Shown here one piece after another: positions 32,270 to 42,474 of a stretch of DNA of 64,000 nt. The notes beneath the pieces are model-generated. The model was not told the origin of the DNA. It saw only the letters and a list, made by a program, of their open reading frames with translations, and made no database searches. The translations under genes and the position numbers were made by a program. The DNA comes from Gambelia wislizenii. Lineage: Eukaryota; Chordata; Lepidosauria; Squamata; Crotaphytidae. The stretch spans positions 165,575,001 to 165,639,000 of the forward strand of contig JAUMIR010000001.1 of the NCBI GenBank assembly GCA_030847615.1, written 5' to 3'. The stretch's first letter is position 1. Every line of letters begins with the position of its first letter.

Positions 32270-33130
32270 GAGCCCAGGGGGATCCACTCAGTAGTGTGTG
32301 ATGAAGGTAAGTGGTTGGGACCATACTGCTGCCTTGCAAGCATCAGTGAGTGAGATGCCAGAAAGGAGGGCTGTAGATGTTGCCATGGCCCTGGTGGAGT
32401 GTGCTCGAATCCTGTGTAGATGGCCCTTTTTGGCCAGTTGATAGGCCAAGTGTATGGTGGAGGCTACCCATTTGGAGAAGCTTTAGAGCAAAACTGGAAG
32501 GCTTTTTTTGGATTCAGAGTAGCAGATGAATAACTGAGGAGCTCACCTCCAAGGTGATGTCCTGTGCATGTAGAAGGCCAAGGCCCTCCTCACATCTAGG
32601 CAGTGAAGGGCTCTTTCAAGGTCTGTGGAGGGGTTCTGCATGAATGAACAAATATATCTTGATTGAGGTGGAATGCAGAGACCATATTTGGAAGGAAGGA
32701 TATATCAGGGCATAAGACAGCTCTGTTTGAGTGAAACTGTAAGTATGGTTGGTCCGAGCTTAGAGCACACAGTTCAATCACACATCTGGTGGAAGTGATG
32801 GCCAATAGGAAGACAATTTTCCAGGTAGGTAGCCTAAAGTCTATTGTTGTCATTGGTTCAAAGGGGAGCATGACAGTTGTGCCAATACTAGGTCTAGACT
32901 CGAGGGCGGACCCCTTTCGACTGTAAAAAGGTCTGAAATATTGCCCATTTATATGCATAGGACCTCTTGGTAGAGGGCTTATGTGATGCTTCTAAGACAT
33001 CCTCCTGTGGAAGACTGTCTAGGGGAATATCTTCTACGCCATGAAGATGAAGATATCTCTGTGTCCAGGTGTCAGATTCTGCCACTGTGGAGGGAGAGCA
33101 GGTAATCCCATGGGGACAGTCTGATGTATG
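32270..33130 (-). pseudogene. DIRS tyrosine recombinase remnant
   Basis: Read on minus from 33000: KPSTKRSYAYKWAIFQTFLQ (N-terminal SAM-like region), then after frame breaks PFEPMTTIDFRLPTWKIVFL and ITSTRCVIELCALS (box I), RAHSTRAMATS (the H-x-x-R motif, His 32399-32401 and Arg 32390-32392), and SQPLTFITHY with the candidate nucleophile Tyr at 32291-32293. In box I the residue where family members carry the catalytic Arg is Cys (codon 32782-32784, TGT, one step from CGT). A stop follows the Tyr directly. In working elements this enzyme integrates circular DNA. Confidence 0.8.
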
Positions 33131-33299
33131 TCCTTTTGGAGAGAAGGAGCAGTGTAGCAAACCAGGATTGTTTGGGCCACCAGGGGGTTATCAGAATGCA
33201 ACGGGATCTGTCCACCCTCAGCTTGCAGATGACCTTGGTGAGTAGTGGGAATGGTGGGAAGGCATAGAGGAGGGAGCCTTTCCAGGTGTAGAGGAAGGC

Positions 33300-34140
33300 T
33301 GTGATGGTTAGTTCTGGAGCAAAACATTGTGTGGTGCGTGTTCTGTGGAGATGCAAACAAGTCCCAACCTGTTGAAGATTGGTCGAAGTGCAAGGGGGGG
33401 GACTGCCTCCACTTGTGGCATGAGGTTGGAGCTCTGCTGAGTGTGTCCACAAGGATATTGTCCTCTCCTGGGAGGTGGATGGCCAAGATGAGGATGCCGT
33501 GTTGTATGCACCAGTCCCAAAAGTCCAGTGTTAGGTATAGTAGGGGGATTGATCAGGTGCCTCCTTGCTTGTTCAAACAGAATATTACTCTTGTATTGTC
33601 CATTATGATCTGAACCTTTCTCCCCTTGAGAAGTAGGAGGAATGCTTTCAGTGCTTTCTATACTGCGAGCATTTTGAGGTAGTTGATGTGGAATGTGGAT
33701 TCAGGTGGGCTCTAGCACCCATGGACAGTGAGGTTGAGACTGTGCACACCCCAGCCCTAGAGGGACGCATCTGTGGAGATTGTCACGTCTGGTTGGGGAG
33801 CAAGGAATGGCATCCATATGAGAAGGTTGTCGGGGTGGAGCCACCAATCCAGTGACCTCTGTACTGGGCATGGTATGGTCAGCATGCTGAATGGAGGTTC
33901 AAATCTTGGTTGAACTTGAGGATGAACTAGTTTTGAAGAATTCACATCCTGAGTCTGGCTGGGGGTGTGCCTGATGTTGCTTCCGCCATGTGGCCGAGAA
34001 GGACTTGAATTGTTCTGACTGAAAGTTTTTGACTGTTCCTGCACTGGGTAGCAAAGAGTTTCATAGCAACTGTGTTGCAAGAAAGCTCTTGCTGCTGTTG
34101 AATCAATGATATCCCCTAAGAACTGGGCCATGGTCACAGG
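33300..34140 (-). pseudogene. DIRS RNase H-like region
   Basis: On minus: WWLHPDNLLIWMPF, DVTISTDASL followed by a stop and GWGVHSLNLTVHG, then HINYLKMLAV, KALKAFLLLLKGRKVQIIMD and NTRVIL. Then HLPGEDNILVDTLSR and PPFPLLTKVICKLR in the downstream frame. This is the order of the DIRS RNase H module and the linker before the recombinase. In the HINYLKMLAV box a Lys sits where related elements have Glu, so the metal site would be lost. Several stops and frame changes interrupt it. Confidence 0.72.
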
Positions 34141-34209
34141 TTATAGGCATGACTTTTCCCAGTTGATGATCAGTCGAAGACTCTTTAAGAGGTAGAGAGT
34201 CATAGAAAT

Positions 34210-34857
34210 GCTGTGTAGTAGGCTGTTTCTGGAGTCGGAAAACACCAGCCAATCATCGATGTATGGGAATATGGCTATCCCTTGCTGTCTCAGCCAGGTG
34301 ACCACCACCTCCATGCATTTGGTGAATACACAGGGGAGGGGCGGTCAAGGGCCTGAAGGGTAGTACGCAGAATCTGAACATGTCCTCTCCTATGGAGAAT
34401 GCAAGGAAGTGCCTGTAGGCTGGGTGGATACCTATATGGAAATAGGATTCCTGAGATAGATTGTTGCAAACCAGCCTCCTCTTTTCAGCAGCAGAAGGAT
34501 GGATGTGATCAATACCATATGGAAGCACCTCATGCTGATGAAGGTATTGACTTCCCTTAGATCCAAAATAGGGCGGAGACCACCGCCCTTCTTCTCAATT
34601 ATGAAATAATGGGAGAAAGATGTGTTGGCCTCGGATGGATGGATACACTCGATGGTTCCCCTCATCAGGAAGGTCTGTACTTCCTCCAACAGTGGTGGGG
34701 TTGGTGGTGTTATTGTAAGGGCACCAACAGAGGGTAGAGAGTCGAATTCTATCCTGTAACTCTTGGAGATAATGCTGATCACCCATGAATCGGTGGTGAT
34801 GAAAGACAAGGCGTGTCGATGTAGAACAAGCCTGCTGCCAAAAGGAGAGGGCTCCAT
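34210..34857 (-). pseudogene. DIRS reverse transcriptase
   Basis: Minus-strand frame from 34857: TDSWVISIISKSYRIEFDSL, LMRGTIECIHPSEANTSFSH, YFIIEKKGGGLRPILDLREV and FHMVLITSILLLLKRGGWFA. After a one-base deletion it continues in the next frame with YFHIGIHPAYRHFLAF and FRFCVLPF, ending with the intact catalytic YIDDW at 34249-34263. Motif A reads TIYLR where the family has an Asp (TIDL), so the first catalytic Asp is lost. The order and the RPILDLR phrase are characteristic of DIRS/Ngaro polymerases rather than LINEs. Confidence 0.85.
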
Positions 34858-34899
34858 ACGAGAGGAGGGGAAGTCAAAAGCATCACTTTGGTTGGTCGT

Positions 34900-36086
34900 T
34901 TGGCTTCTTTTTGAACTGAGGGTAATTGCAGTGTTGCTGGCCCCTTCTATGCTGGTTAGAGGGAGGGTCTTCTTGTCTCTGAAATGGAGAGGGACTGTAG
35001 GACCTTTTGGTGTAGATAGAGGTTCTCCTTCAGGATGATCATGATCTAGAGGAAGTTTGGGGTAGTAGCCTGAACCTCTTTGCTTTGGGCCACATCTTGT
35101 GGGTTAGTTCTAATTTTGTGTCTGTGTCCTTATTAAAGAGCCTGTCCTCATTGAAGGGTAGATCCTCGATCATATTTCTGGCTTGGGTGGAGAGGCCGGA
35201 GGATCAAAGCCATGCGTGTCTTTGCAGGGAGATGGCTCCCACTTTAGACTTCGAGGTGCAATCTGCTTCTGTCCGAGCAGTGAGAGCATCTGCCTCAGGA
35301 GGAGGAATGGTCTCTGGGGTGGGATATGTAAGAACATGCCCTATGGGAGGAGGCTTTATCTTGAGAATGGTAGTGTTATCTGTCTACTTCCCACTCCTGG
35401 GCACCTCTCTGGCTGATAGGGCTGCTCTTGCAATTCAAGGGAAGTTCCTCCATTTTGACTGGTTCATGTTCTTGTGCCAAGGGTTGCTGTTGACCTGGTG
35501 GAATGTCCTGGTCAACCTCCATGATCTCTTCCTCGGACACCGAAGCAACTCTAACCTGGATAATTTGATCCGAATGCATGGGTGAGTTGGCCACGTTCCA
35601 AAGGGATGTTTGGGTTAGAGATGAAGCGTGAATCTGTCCTCATGCCTCTCTGACTTCTGTTGGAAAGGTGGAGGTGGAAGGAAGTTCAGCTAGTTTGAGA
35701 GGCCTCTTTTTTCTTTTTGTGCTTCTTTTTGGGTTCCTGGTGAGGGGATCAAGCCAGTGAGGAGGTCAATCTCTGTGTGTCAGAGCAGTCGACATAGATG
35801 GGTCCTAGAGGAGGGAGCGTTTTGTAGTTACCCATATGATGAACCCATGATAGTCTGCTTCGTGGTAGACTTTGGTGGAACAGAGACTGTGGCCATAGGT
35901 ACTGTGAATGGTTTCAGGGCCTGTTAATAGAGGAGCATTTTGTGATTCTCTATTTTTATGCGCTTGTGTGGTGAAAGCCTTACAATGGAAACACACAACC
36001 ACATAGTGCCCTTCTCAGAAGCACAGGAGACAGCACGAATGTTCATCATGGGCGGGCATTTTCACTCTGCAGGACAAGCACTTCTT
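34900..36086 (-). pseudogene. DIRS gag-like region
   Basis: The 5' part of the element. At 36086-36018 on minus it reads KKCLSCRVKMPAHDEHSCCL and LCF, a C-x2-C-x8-D-x-H-x2-C-x2-C pattern like the zinc-binding start of vertebrate DIRS gag proteins; a TGA follows directly. Further on, 35594-35376 has an acidic stretch (ASVSEEEIMEVDQDIPPGQQ). The remainder has stops in all frames. Gag would package the element RNA. Identification rests on position plus the Cys/His pattern. Confidence 0.55.
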
Positions 36087-36309
36087 GAACAAGGTAGCGG
36101 ACTGGGCCACAAGCATGGAGCCGCCATGTAAGAGGAGTAAGTAGAAATGTAGTCACCAGAAATGGGTCGTGTAACCATTGACATGGTATCCATGGAGAGA
36201 AACAATGAAGAGTAAAAAAACCAAAACAATCCATGGTTGAAGTAGGTGACAAAGTGAGGATAAAAAACAAACAGCTCAAGAGCAAATTTCCTAGTGTGCT
36301 GCTGGATGA

Positions 36310-36469
36310 AAAGGAACTGGAGAGCTGGGTGGGAACCTTGAGAGTAGAGCTATTAAGAGGGGCAGGGCTCCCATAAAAAGCTTTGCATACCAGCTCTAGA
36401 AGGTTCTGATGTGCTCTGCACAGGCACAGATAACCCACATGTGTGAGTCACAGAGACCATGAAGAAGAA
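36310..36469 (-). repeat. DIRS 5' inverted terminal repeat
   Basis: Inverted partner of 31832-32007. It ends GAAGAAGAA against the MITE flank TGTGCATTTCC. Confidence 0.85.
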
Positions 36470-36597
36470 TGTGCATTTCCTTTGAAGTTTTTCTTAAAGT
36501 TCGGGGAAAGCCATGAAGGCTTTCTACATGGAGTATTTAGTGGGTTTTCCACCCTCCTTCCGAATACGTCAAAATGCTGTGGTATCCCAATGGGACA
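36470..36597 (-). mobile_element. 600-bp MITE family, copy D, part right of the DIRS insertion
   Basis: In reverse complement it reads TTTTGTCCCATTGGGATACC and onward as in copy B (20306-20440). It lacks the first 60 or so bases of the family and abuts copy C head to head. Confidence 0.7.
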
Positions 36598-36598
36598 A

Positions 36599-37214
36599 AA
36601 GGCTTGTCTAAACAGCAAAAATACTCCTCATAGAATTAAAGGAGAATACGATTTGTCTTAATGAGATCTCACATCATTCTGCCATATTCAGAAGGAGGGG
36701 GGCCAAAACCTCCAAAACTATGCATGAAAAGCCCTCACGGCTTTTCACGAAGTTTAAAAAATCTCTGTGGGGAATGAGCATTCCTGCTTGTTGGGACAGC
36801 CAATTCGCTTTAATGCATGTTCCCAATATAAGCAGAAGTGGAAAGCTTCAGAGTGTGGTGGAGTCTCCTTCTTTGGAGGGTTTTAAACAGGCTGGATGGC
36901 CATCTGTTGGGAATGATTTGATTGGGTACTCCTGCAGGGCAGGTGGTAGGACTAGATAGCCCTTGTAGTCTCTTCCAACTCTATGATTCTGTGGTTCTAT
37001 GAAAAAAAAAATACTCTTCAGCAGCAGCAACTGGTGACAATAAAAGCACAATTAATTCAGTCACGGCCACCAATTTGATTCACAGCCATCCCTGTTTGAA
37101 CAACGAACACAGATAGCTTCACATGCCTGCAATCTTGACAAAAAATTGTTGAAACAAATAAAATCTGCTGCAAATTGGCATTAGTGTGAATCAATTCGCA
37201 TTTTATTGCCTTTT
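36599..37214 (+). mobile_element. 600-bp MITE family, copy C, with a nested CR1 tail
   Basis: Ends AGGCTTGTCTAAACAG and TATAGACAAGCCTC are clear inverted repeats. The flanks CAA and TAA may be a decayed 3-bp duplication. The interior matches copies A and B. A CR1 3' end sits inside (36848-37003). Without it the element is about 460 bp, so it is internally shortened. Confidence 0.68.
36848..37003 (+). mobile_element. CR1 3' tail
   Basis: GTGGAGTCTCCTTCTTTGGA through TCTCTTCCAACTCTATGATTC and TGTGGTTCTATGA, the terminal 155 bp of CR1. It is younger than the MITE that contains it. Confidence 0.88.
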
Positions 37215-37244
37215 ATAGACAAGCCTCTAATCATAACATATTTG

Positions 37245-37960
37245 CTCTGGCCCATTCATTGTTTTGGATGCCTTTTGCTGCACACTCTCAAGATATATAA
37301 AATATTTTTTTGAGGTATGGTGATCAAAACTGTACGCAGTATTCCAAGTGTGCTCATCCTATAGATTTGCATAAAGGTATTATGGTACTGACAGGATTGT
37401 TTTCTTTTCCTTTCCTAATGATACCCAAGATGGAATTAGCCTTTTCCACAGCAGCTGCACATGGGATCAGCATTTCAATCAATCTAAGACAACCCCAAGA
37501 TACTATGCTATGCCCAGTCAGTCATAATCAACTCAGTCTCCTTCAGCATATATGTGAAGTAATGATCTCTTCCCTTTACATCACTTTACACGAGCTTATG
37601 TTTAACTGCTATTGCCATTTCAATGTCCATTCCTCTATCTCATCTAAATTATTCTGAATCTCTTTGCTATCCCTTATTATTTTAACCACCCTAAACAATT
37701 TGGTGTCATTTGCAAACTTGGCTACATCACCGCTCATGCTGACTCCAGATAATTTCTGAATGAGCAAAACACCAACATCTCACAGTACATATCCCGACAA
37801 TAAAAACTGTAAGGGTATTCCTATCTGTTTCCTTTTCTGTAATCAGTTCCCAATCTGTAAAAGGACTTTTTCTCTTATCCCTTGTTAAGTTTGCTCAGAA
37901 GTTTTTGGCGAGGGACTCTACAAAAAACTAGTTGAAGATTCAAGTGAACAATTCATGCCA
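37245..37960 (-). mobile_element. Ancient CR1-like LINE fragment
   Basis: Antisense CR1 phrases in the right order: GATCAAAACTGTACGCAGTA, GATGGAATTAGCCTTTTCCA, and AATTTGGTGTCATTTGCAAA near 37700. The last corresponds to the FADDT region of the RT in the young copies. It is much more diverged than the CR1s at 21-25 kb, and no open frame is preserved. Confidence 0.7.
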
Positions 37961-38464
37961 GATTACACACTGCCTGCTTCACAAGATTCTCAAACAGCCC
38001 TGAAAGTTTAAATGAGGCAGGTAGAACTTACCTATGCAGAAGCTATGTTAACTTATCTTCATCAAGACTTACTTTCACCTTTTGTACTGCTTCCCCAAAC
38101 ACTTAGCACAAAGAGTCATTCAATTAGTCTGTATTACTGTTTCCTATATGGATTATAAATGGATTTCAATATAAATTTCAAATGCAGAAATAATTTAGCA
38201 AAGGCCAATCATATAATTTTTATTCATGACACAAAACTTGTAAAATAAAATAATTTAATCTAATGGATTTTAGTATTTTTAACCTCTCCAGCTAATAAAG
38301 AACAGATTAGCATGAGATTTGCATGCTTTGATAATGGAAGCTGCATATGGAACCTGTCAGATTATTAAACTCTTTCTCAGAGGCCCTACTTTTGATCCTT
38401 ACATCTGCTGAATTGAGGCAGGTGGTGACTCTTCCTGGGATCTTTCCAGTGAAATGCCCCAGAC

Positions 38465-39201
38465 CAGTGGCTCTTAACCTTTTCTTTACCAGGGACTCCG
38501 TTTAAATATCTTTTGTTGCTGTAAACCCCCAAGACTTAGGACTTTTTTGGATGTTTAAAAAGTAACGCAAGCAGCCTCGTCAGCTTGCGAGGCTGCTGCG
38601 CTGCAAAGCGTCAGTTTCGGATGATGGTCACCCCTGCTGGTACTGTTGCAGTACCGCGGGGAGAGTTGAGCGTCATATTTCCTTGATTTTTAATCACGAT
38701 CAACTTTCGTGAGTAAAAATCAAGGAAATATGACGCTCAACTCTCCCCACGGTACCGCAACAGTACCGGCAGGGGCGAGCGTCATCCGAAACTGATGCTT
38801 TGCAGCGCAGCAGCCTCGCAAGCTGACGAGGCTGCTTGCGTTATTTTTCAGCATCCGAAAAAGTTAATTCAAGATTTAAAACCCTAACAACAACAACAAC
38901 AACAACAACTGATAATAATACTACAATTACACCAGCCATTAAACCTTCCCTCAGAGGCACTGGAAGGGGAGGGAAGACTTTTCCTCTGCTTCTTCCTGCA
39001 AGTTTTTGGCTGGAGCAGATTGAATGGCAATGTGCAGGTCTAGTCAGCCAACCAGCTAGCTAGACTTCGCCTTGGCTCATGTCTTGTGGCCACTCTGCTG
39101 CAGGAAGAAGGTGGGCCAAGCAGCCTTCAGGCCTTTGTGGATCCCCTGTGAGGACACTGTGGACCCCTGGGAGTCTCCAGACAACAGATTAAGAAACACT
39201 T
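38465..39201 (+). mobile_element. hAT MITE interrupted by a palindromic MITE
   Basis: Ends CAGTGGCTCTTAACC and GATTAAGAAACACTT match the hAT MITE at 13399-13632, as does the interior (TTGTTGCTGT, CAAGATTTAAAACCCTAA). The flanks CCCCAGAC and CCCTACAC agree at 6 of 8 bases, fitting an old 8-bp duplication. The insertion at 38539-38863 splits it. A CAA microsatellite lies at 38886-38908. Confidence 0.8.
38539..38863. mobile_element. 325-bp palindromic Harbinger-like MITE, TSD TTA
   Basis: Two arms of about 155 bp are inverted copies, about 90% identical by eye, around a centre near 38700. Each arm contains a smaller hairpin (GCAGCCTCG with CGAGGCTGC). The left end is GGACTTTTTTGGATG; the right end is CATCCGAAAAAG and seems to have lost its last three bases. 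TTA flanks both sides (38536-38538 and 38864-38866), and the uninterrupted hAT copy at 13471 shows the empty site. Confidence 0.85.
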
Positions 39202-39777
39202 CCCTACACTATATGGGAGGAATGCCCATTGAAGTTCCTTCCTCTTCTAGCAACACCCCCCCGGCAGCTGAGTTAATGTAGCCTGTGCTCCTGTTCTGTG
39301 GTCCAAGGCTCTTCAATCTACTCAATTTATAGGTGGGAATCATACAACCCATAGACTACCCTAAACTCCTCCATATTACTATATATTATTAATTTGTTGC
39401 ATGTGAAAAACAATATTTTTGGTACGGGGGGGGGGGAACCAACAAAACTTTTTTCTCAGCCAACAGTAGTGTCCCAAGGGTTGTCTTGGCCTACAAACAC
39501 AGTACTATAAACACTGCCCCTCCACTGAGAGAGAAAATGAAGTGTCAAAAAGTTTCTGGTCACCAGAAATGTCAATTCTGGTTGTTTCTAGCTCTAGCTG
39601 TGTGGCCTGTAGAGGGCCAGGAGATGCTGAAAATGGCCCTCCAGTCATCAGCATGTGCCTACCCCTGTACTAGCACAGCAATAAGGAGTGGCACTAGTGC
39701 AGGGATTACAAAAATGCCAGTGGTAAAAAGCATACAGTTGGAAGAGTGTGACTTTTGATAGTGGTGATGGTAGTGAT
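39202..39777. other. No recognised gene
   Basis: Contains an 11-nt G run at 39426-39436. The 90-codon frame at 39486-39758 has no recognised domain. Confidence 0.35.
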
Positions 39778-40010
39778 GAGCCAGCATGGTGTAGTGTTTT
39801 GGGTGTAGGACTAGGATTCCAGAACATAATTTGAATCTCTGCTCAGCCATGAAAATCTACTGGGTGACCTTAGGCAAATCACATTCTCTCAGCCTCAGAG
39901 GCAGGCAAAAGCAAACCCCCTTGGGACAAATTTTGCCAAGAAAACTCCATGATAGGTTTGTTACATGGTCTCAATAAACTGGAAACAACTTGAAGATTCA
40001 CAACAACAAG
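39778..40010 (+). mobile_element. tRNA-derived SINE, full length
   Basis: GAGCCAGCATGGTGTAGTG at the head with A-box-like sequence, TTTGAATCTC as a decayed B box, GGTGACCTTAGGCAAATCAC in the body, and a BovB-like tail (GGAAACAACTTGAAGATTC) ending in CAACAACAAG. Confidence 0.82.
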
Positions 40011-41260
40011 ATGTTAGTGGTGCTGATGGTTCCTTACATTTTACAAGGATGTTCCTTACATTTTACAAGGATGTACATTTTCTTATTTGTTAACTTTCAG
40101 TGCCTAGTTAGAGAAGTACAAATATTGATACTGATAACTGAGTACATGCCAGCACTTCCCAAGTGTATAAAGACCAACACTTCCCTGAGGATAAAGAAAA
40201 ACAAAGAACCATCTGCCTTCTTTTGTGACTAACTAAATTACCCATATTGGATAAATGAAATAGTATCCCATATATATTTCTTGGCTGATTCAATCCTTTA
40301 AGCTAACAATATGAAAGATACCTTGGAAGCATCCACAGAATCTGAGATACTGGAATGGATATTAAGCCTTGAGTCAATAATGGCTAAACACAGCAAGTGA
40401 TTTTAATTTAAGACCACAAATAGGCTATAGGAAAGATACATGTGTGCCAAATGAAGGTAATGCCAATGCAAAGAATGAGAAAAAAAATTATTCATACGAA
40501 CGAACATATTTTGTGCACTGATTACTGTAACAACCATAGGTGTGTAATTATGGGAATTACTGCCTGAGCAGACTAGAAATGTAAATGCTTTCAGAATTCA
40601 ATTCCTAGTGTTTCAAAAAGTGGGATTCCCTGCCCCCGCCATTAATTTCAGTAAGTGAAAAGTGGTGGAAATCATTCCATCACACAGCTGTTCAGTGCTG
40701 TATCTTTGAACATTTTTGGTCTTGTGGGCCTCTTCCTGTAACATCAACCAAGTATGCATATTTCATGATAAAAGTTTATTTCTTGATAGTAATAAAGTCC
40801 ATTGCTCCTACTGAGCTAGTAATAAAACAGAAGACTTGAAAAGTTTTTGTTTTATGTGTACTTCTCTTTATAACATAGAATCTTGTGAAATACAAATTCC
40901 AGCACTCAATGGAACTTAACAGGACAAAATTAAGGATGCAAAAACATCCTGTTGGTTCCCTTGAAAGAAAAGTCTTCGCAGTCAAGCAGAAGGCTTGAAA
41001 TGTCACAGTCATTCTGTAAGCATTCAGTCTAAATGTTCAAAACAAGCATGGAGTATGATTGCAAAGCACCCACCAGTGCTACTATTGCTCTTGAGTATCA
41101 GTGGGTGAATCTGTTAAACTCAAGCCCATTGAGATTCTCCAGCTTCCATCCCAAAGTTGGTTTTGGCTCATTTCCATATCAGATCACTTGCTTCTCATGA
41201 TACATATAAATCCATATGTATGCCTGTACATATTTTAATCTGCATACATTTTATGCATTT
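40011..41260. other. No recognised gene
   Basis: Contains a 22-bp tandem duplication (TTCCTTACATTTTACAAGGA plus TG, about 40028-40072). No coding motif seen. Confidence 0.35.
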
Positions 41261-41264
41261 TATT

Positions 41265-41860
41265 CTGTTGTATGAAATTTTATACACATTTTCCCATTAA
41301 CAAAAGTGTATCCACATTCTTGTGGCTCAAAGATATAAAATTTACTTTGTGCAGTAATTTAAAAGAGAAGCTATATAAAATGATGTATAGATGGTACCTA
41401 ATCCCAAATAAACTATCGAAAATATTTAAGAATGTTTCAAATCAATGTTGGGGATATCAAGCTAAGGAAGGCTCCTTTCTCCATCTGTGGTGGACTTGTA
41501 AGCGGGAGAAAAGTTATTGGTCTAAGTTTTACATGTTAATCCAAAAACTTTTAAAGGTAGATTTTGTAATGTCATCAGAAACGTTTTTGCTAGGCATTAT
41601 GGATAAAGAACTGGATAATAAACATGGATTATTTCTTTGATACATGACAACAGCTGCAAGAACATTGTTTGCTCAAACCTAGAAACAGACTGAAGCACCA
41701 ATGATGGAAGACTGGATTGTTAAAGTTGCTGAGTTAGCCCAGATTGCCAAACTAACATGGACTTTAAAGGCCACGCTAACTGAATTTTTTTTGAAAAACC
41801 AGAAACCGTTTTATGAACTTCTTGTGCAATAAGATATCTATGCAATAATCTGAGGTTATG
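41265..41860 (+). pseudogene. L1 LINE ORF2 C-terminus
   Basis: The frame 41272-41640 reads LYKMMYRWYLIPNKLSKIF, then CWGYQAKEGSFLHLWWTC and KVDFVMSSETFLLGIMD, and after a TGA continues with MEDWIVKVAELAQIAKLTW. This is the L1 ORF2 C-terminal region (the RW-x-P-L segment and the H-x-WW-x-C box). It is 5' truncated and has stops (41638-41640 and later), so it is inactive. The L1 proteins are the endonuclease/reverse transcriptase of target-primed retrotransposition, but the enzymatic domains are not in this fragment. Confidence 0.75.
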
Positions 41861-41915
41861 GTTACTAGTAATTCTAGTAGGATTATTTAGTTGGATCTGT
41901 AATGGTAGAATATAT

Positions 41916-42118
41916 GGAGCCAGCATGGCGTAGTCAGTGGTTTGAGTGTTGGACTATGACTCTGGAGAGCAGGGTTTGAATCCCTGCTCAGCCATGGAAA
42001 CCCACCAGGTGACCCTGGGCAAGTCATACACTCTCAGTCTCAGAAAACCCTGTGATAGGTTCACTCTATGGTTCCCATAAGTCAGAAACAACTTGAAGGC
42101 ACACCACAATAACAACAA
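41916..42118 (+). mobile_element. tRNA-derived SINE, well preserved
   Basis: GGAGCCAGCATGGCGTAG, A-box-like GTGGTTTGAGTGTTGG, B-box-like GGGTTTGAATCCC, GGTGACCCTGGGCAAGTCA, and a BovB-like tail (AGTCAGAAACAACTTGAAGG) ending AACAACAACC. It abuts the Tc1 element. Confidence 0.85.
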
Positions 42119-42474
42119 CCATAGGTCTGAAAATAATTGCTCACTGCTGCACATTTTGTTATTCTTGCTGTTTACCAAAATAAATACAAGTTACAATTAA
42201 ATAATGAATATTGGCTTAAAGTGCAGTCTCTCAGTTTCAATTTCAGGGTATTCATATCCAAATTGGAGGAAAGGTTTAGGAATTACAGCTCTTTAATATG
42301 TAGCCCCTTCTTTTTCAAGGGACCAAAAGTAATGGGACAATGGACCCATTACATGGAGAGGTGTGGGCTATTCTTTTGTTATTTCTTCATCAATTAAGCA
42401 GGTAAAGAGTCTGGCATTGATTTCAGGAGTGGCATTCACATTTGGAAGCTGTCCCTGTGAACCCACAACATGTG

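Larger units (their letters stand above)
31825..36469 (-). mobile_element. DIRS tyrosine-recombinase retrotransposon
   Basis: About 4.6 kb on the minus strand with all structural marks of DIRS elements: inverted (not direct) terminal repeats, an internal complementary region, and in order gag-like, reverse transcriptase, RNase H-like and tyrosine recombinase remnants. DIRS elements copy through RNA but integrate as circles with a tyrosine recombinase, leaving no target duplication. Here the flanks join exactly into a 600-bp MITE (GGAA at the left, TGTGCATTTCC at the right). The coding regions are broken by several stops and frameshifts, so it is inactive. Confidence 0.85.

Noticed and set aside
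34763..35585. Plus-strand frames of 91-166 codons in the DIRS region
   Set aside because: They are antisense to the gag/RT part of the minus-strand element and have no recognised domain.
41916..42000. Possible tRNA gene (A and B box-like sequences)
   Set aside because: No cloverleaf or matching acceptor stem; the sequence continues into a SINE body and BovB-like tail.
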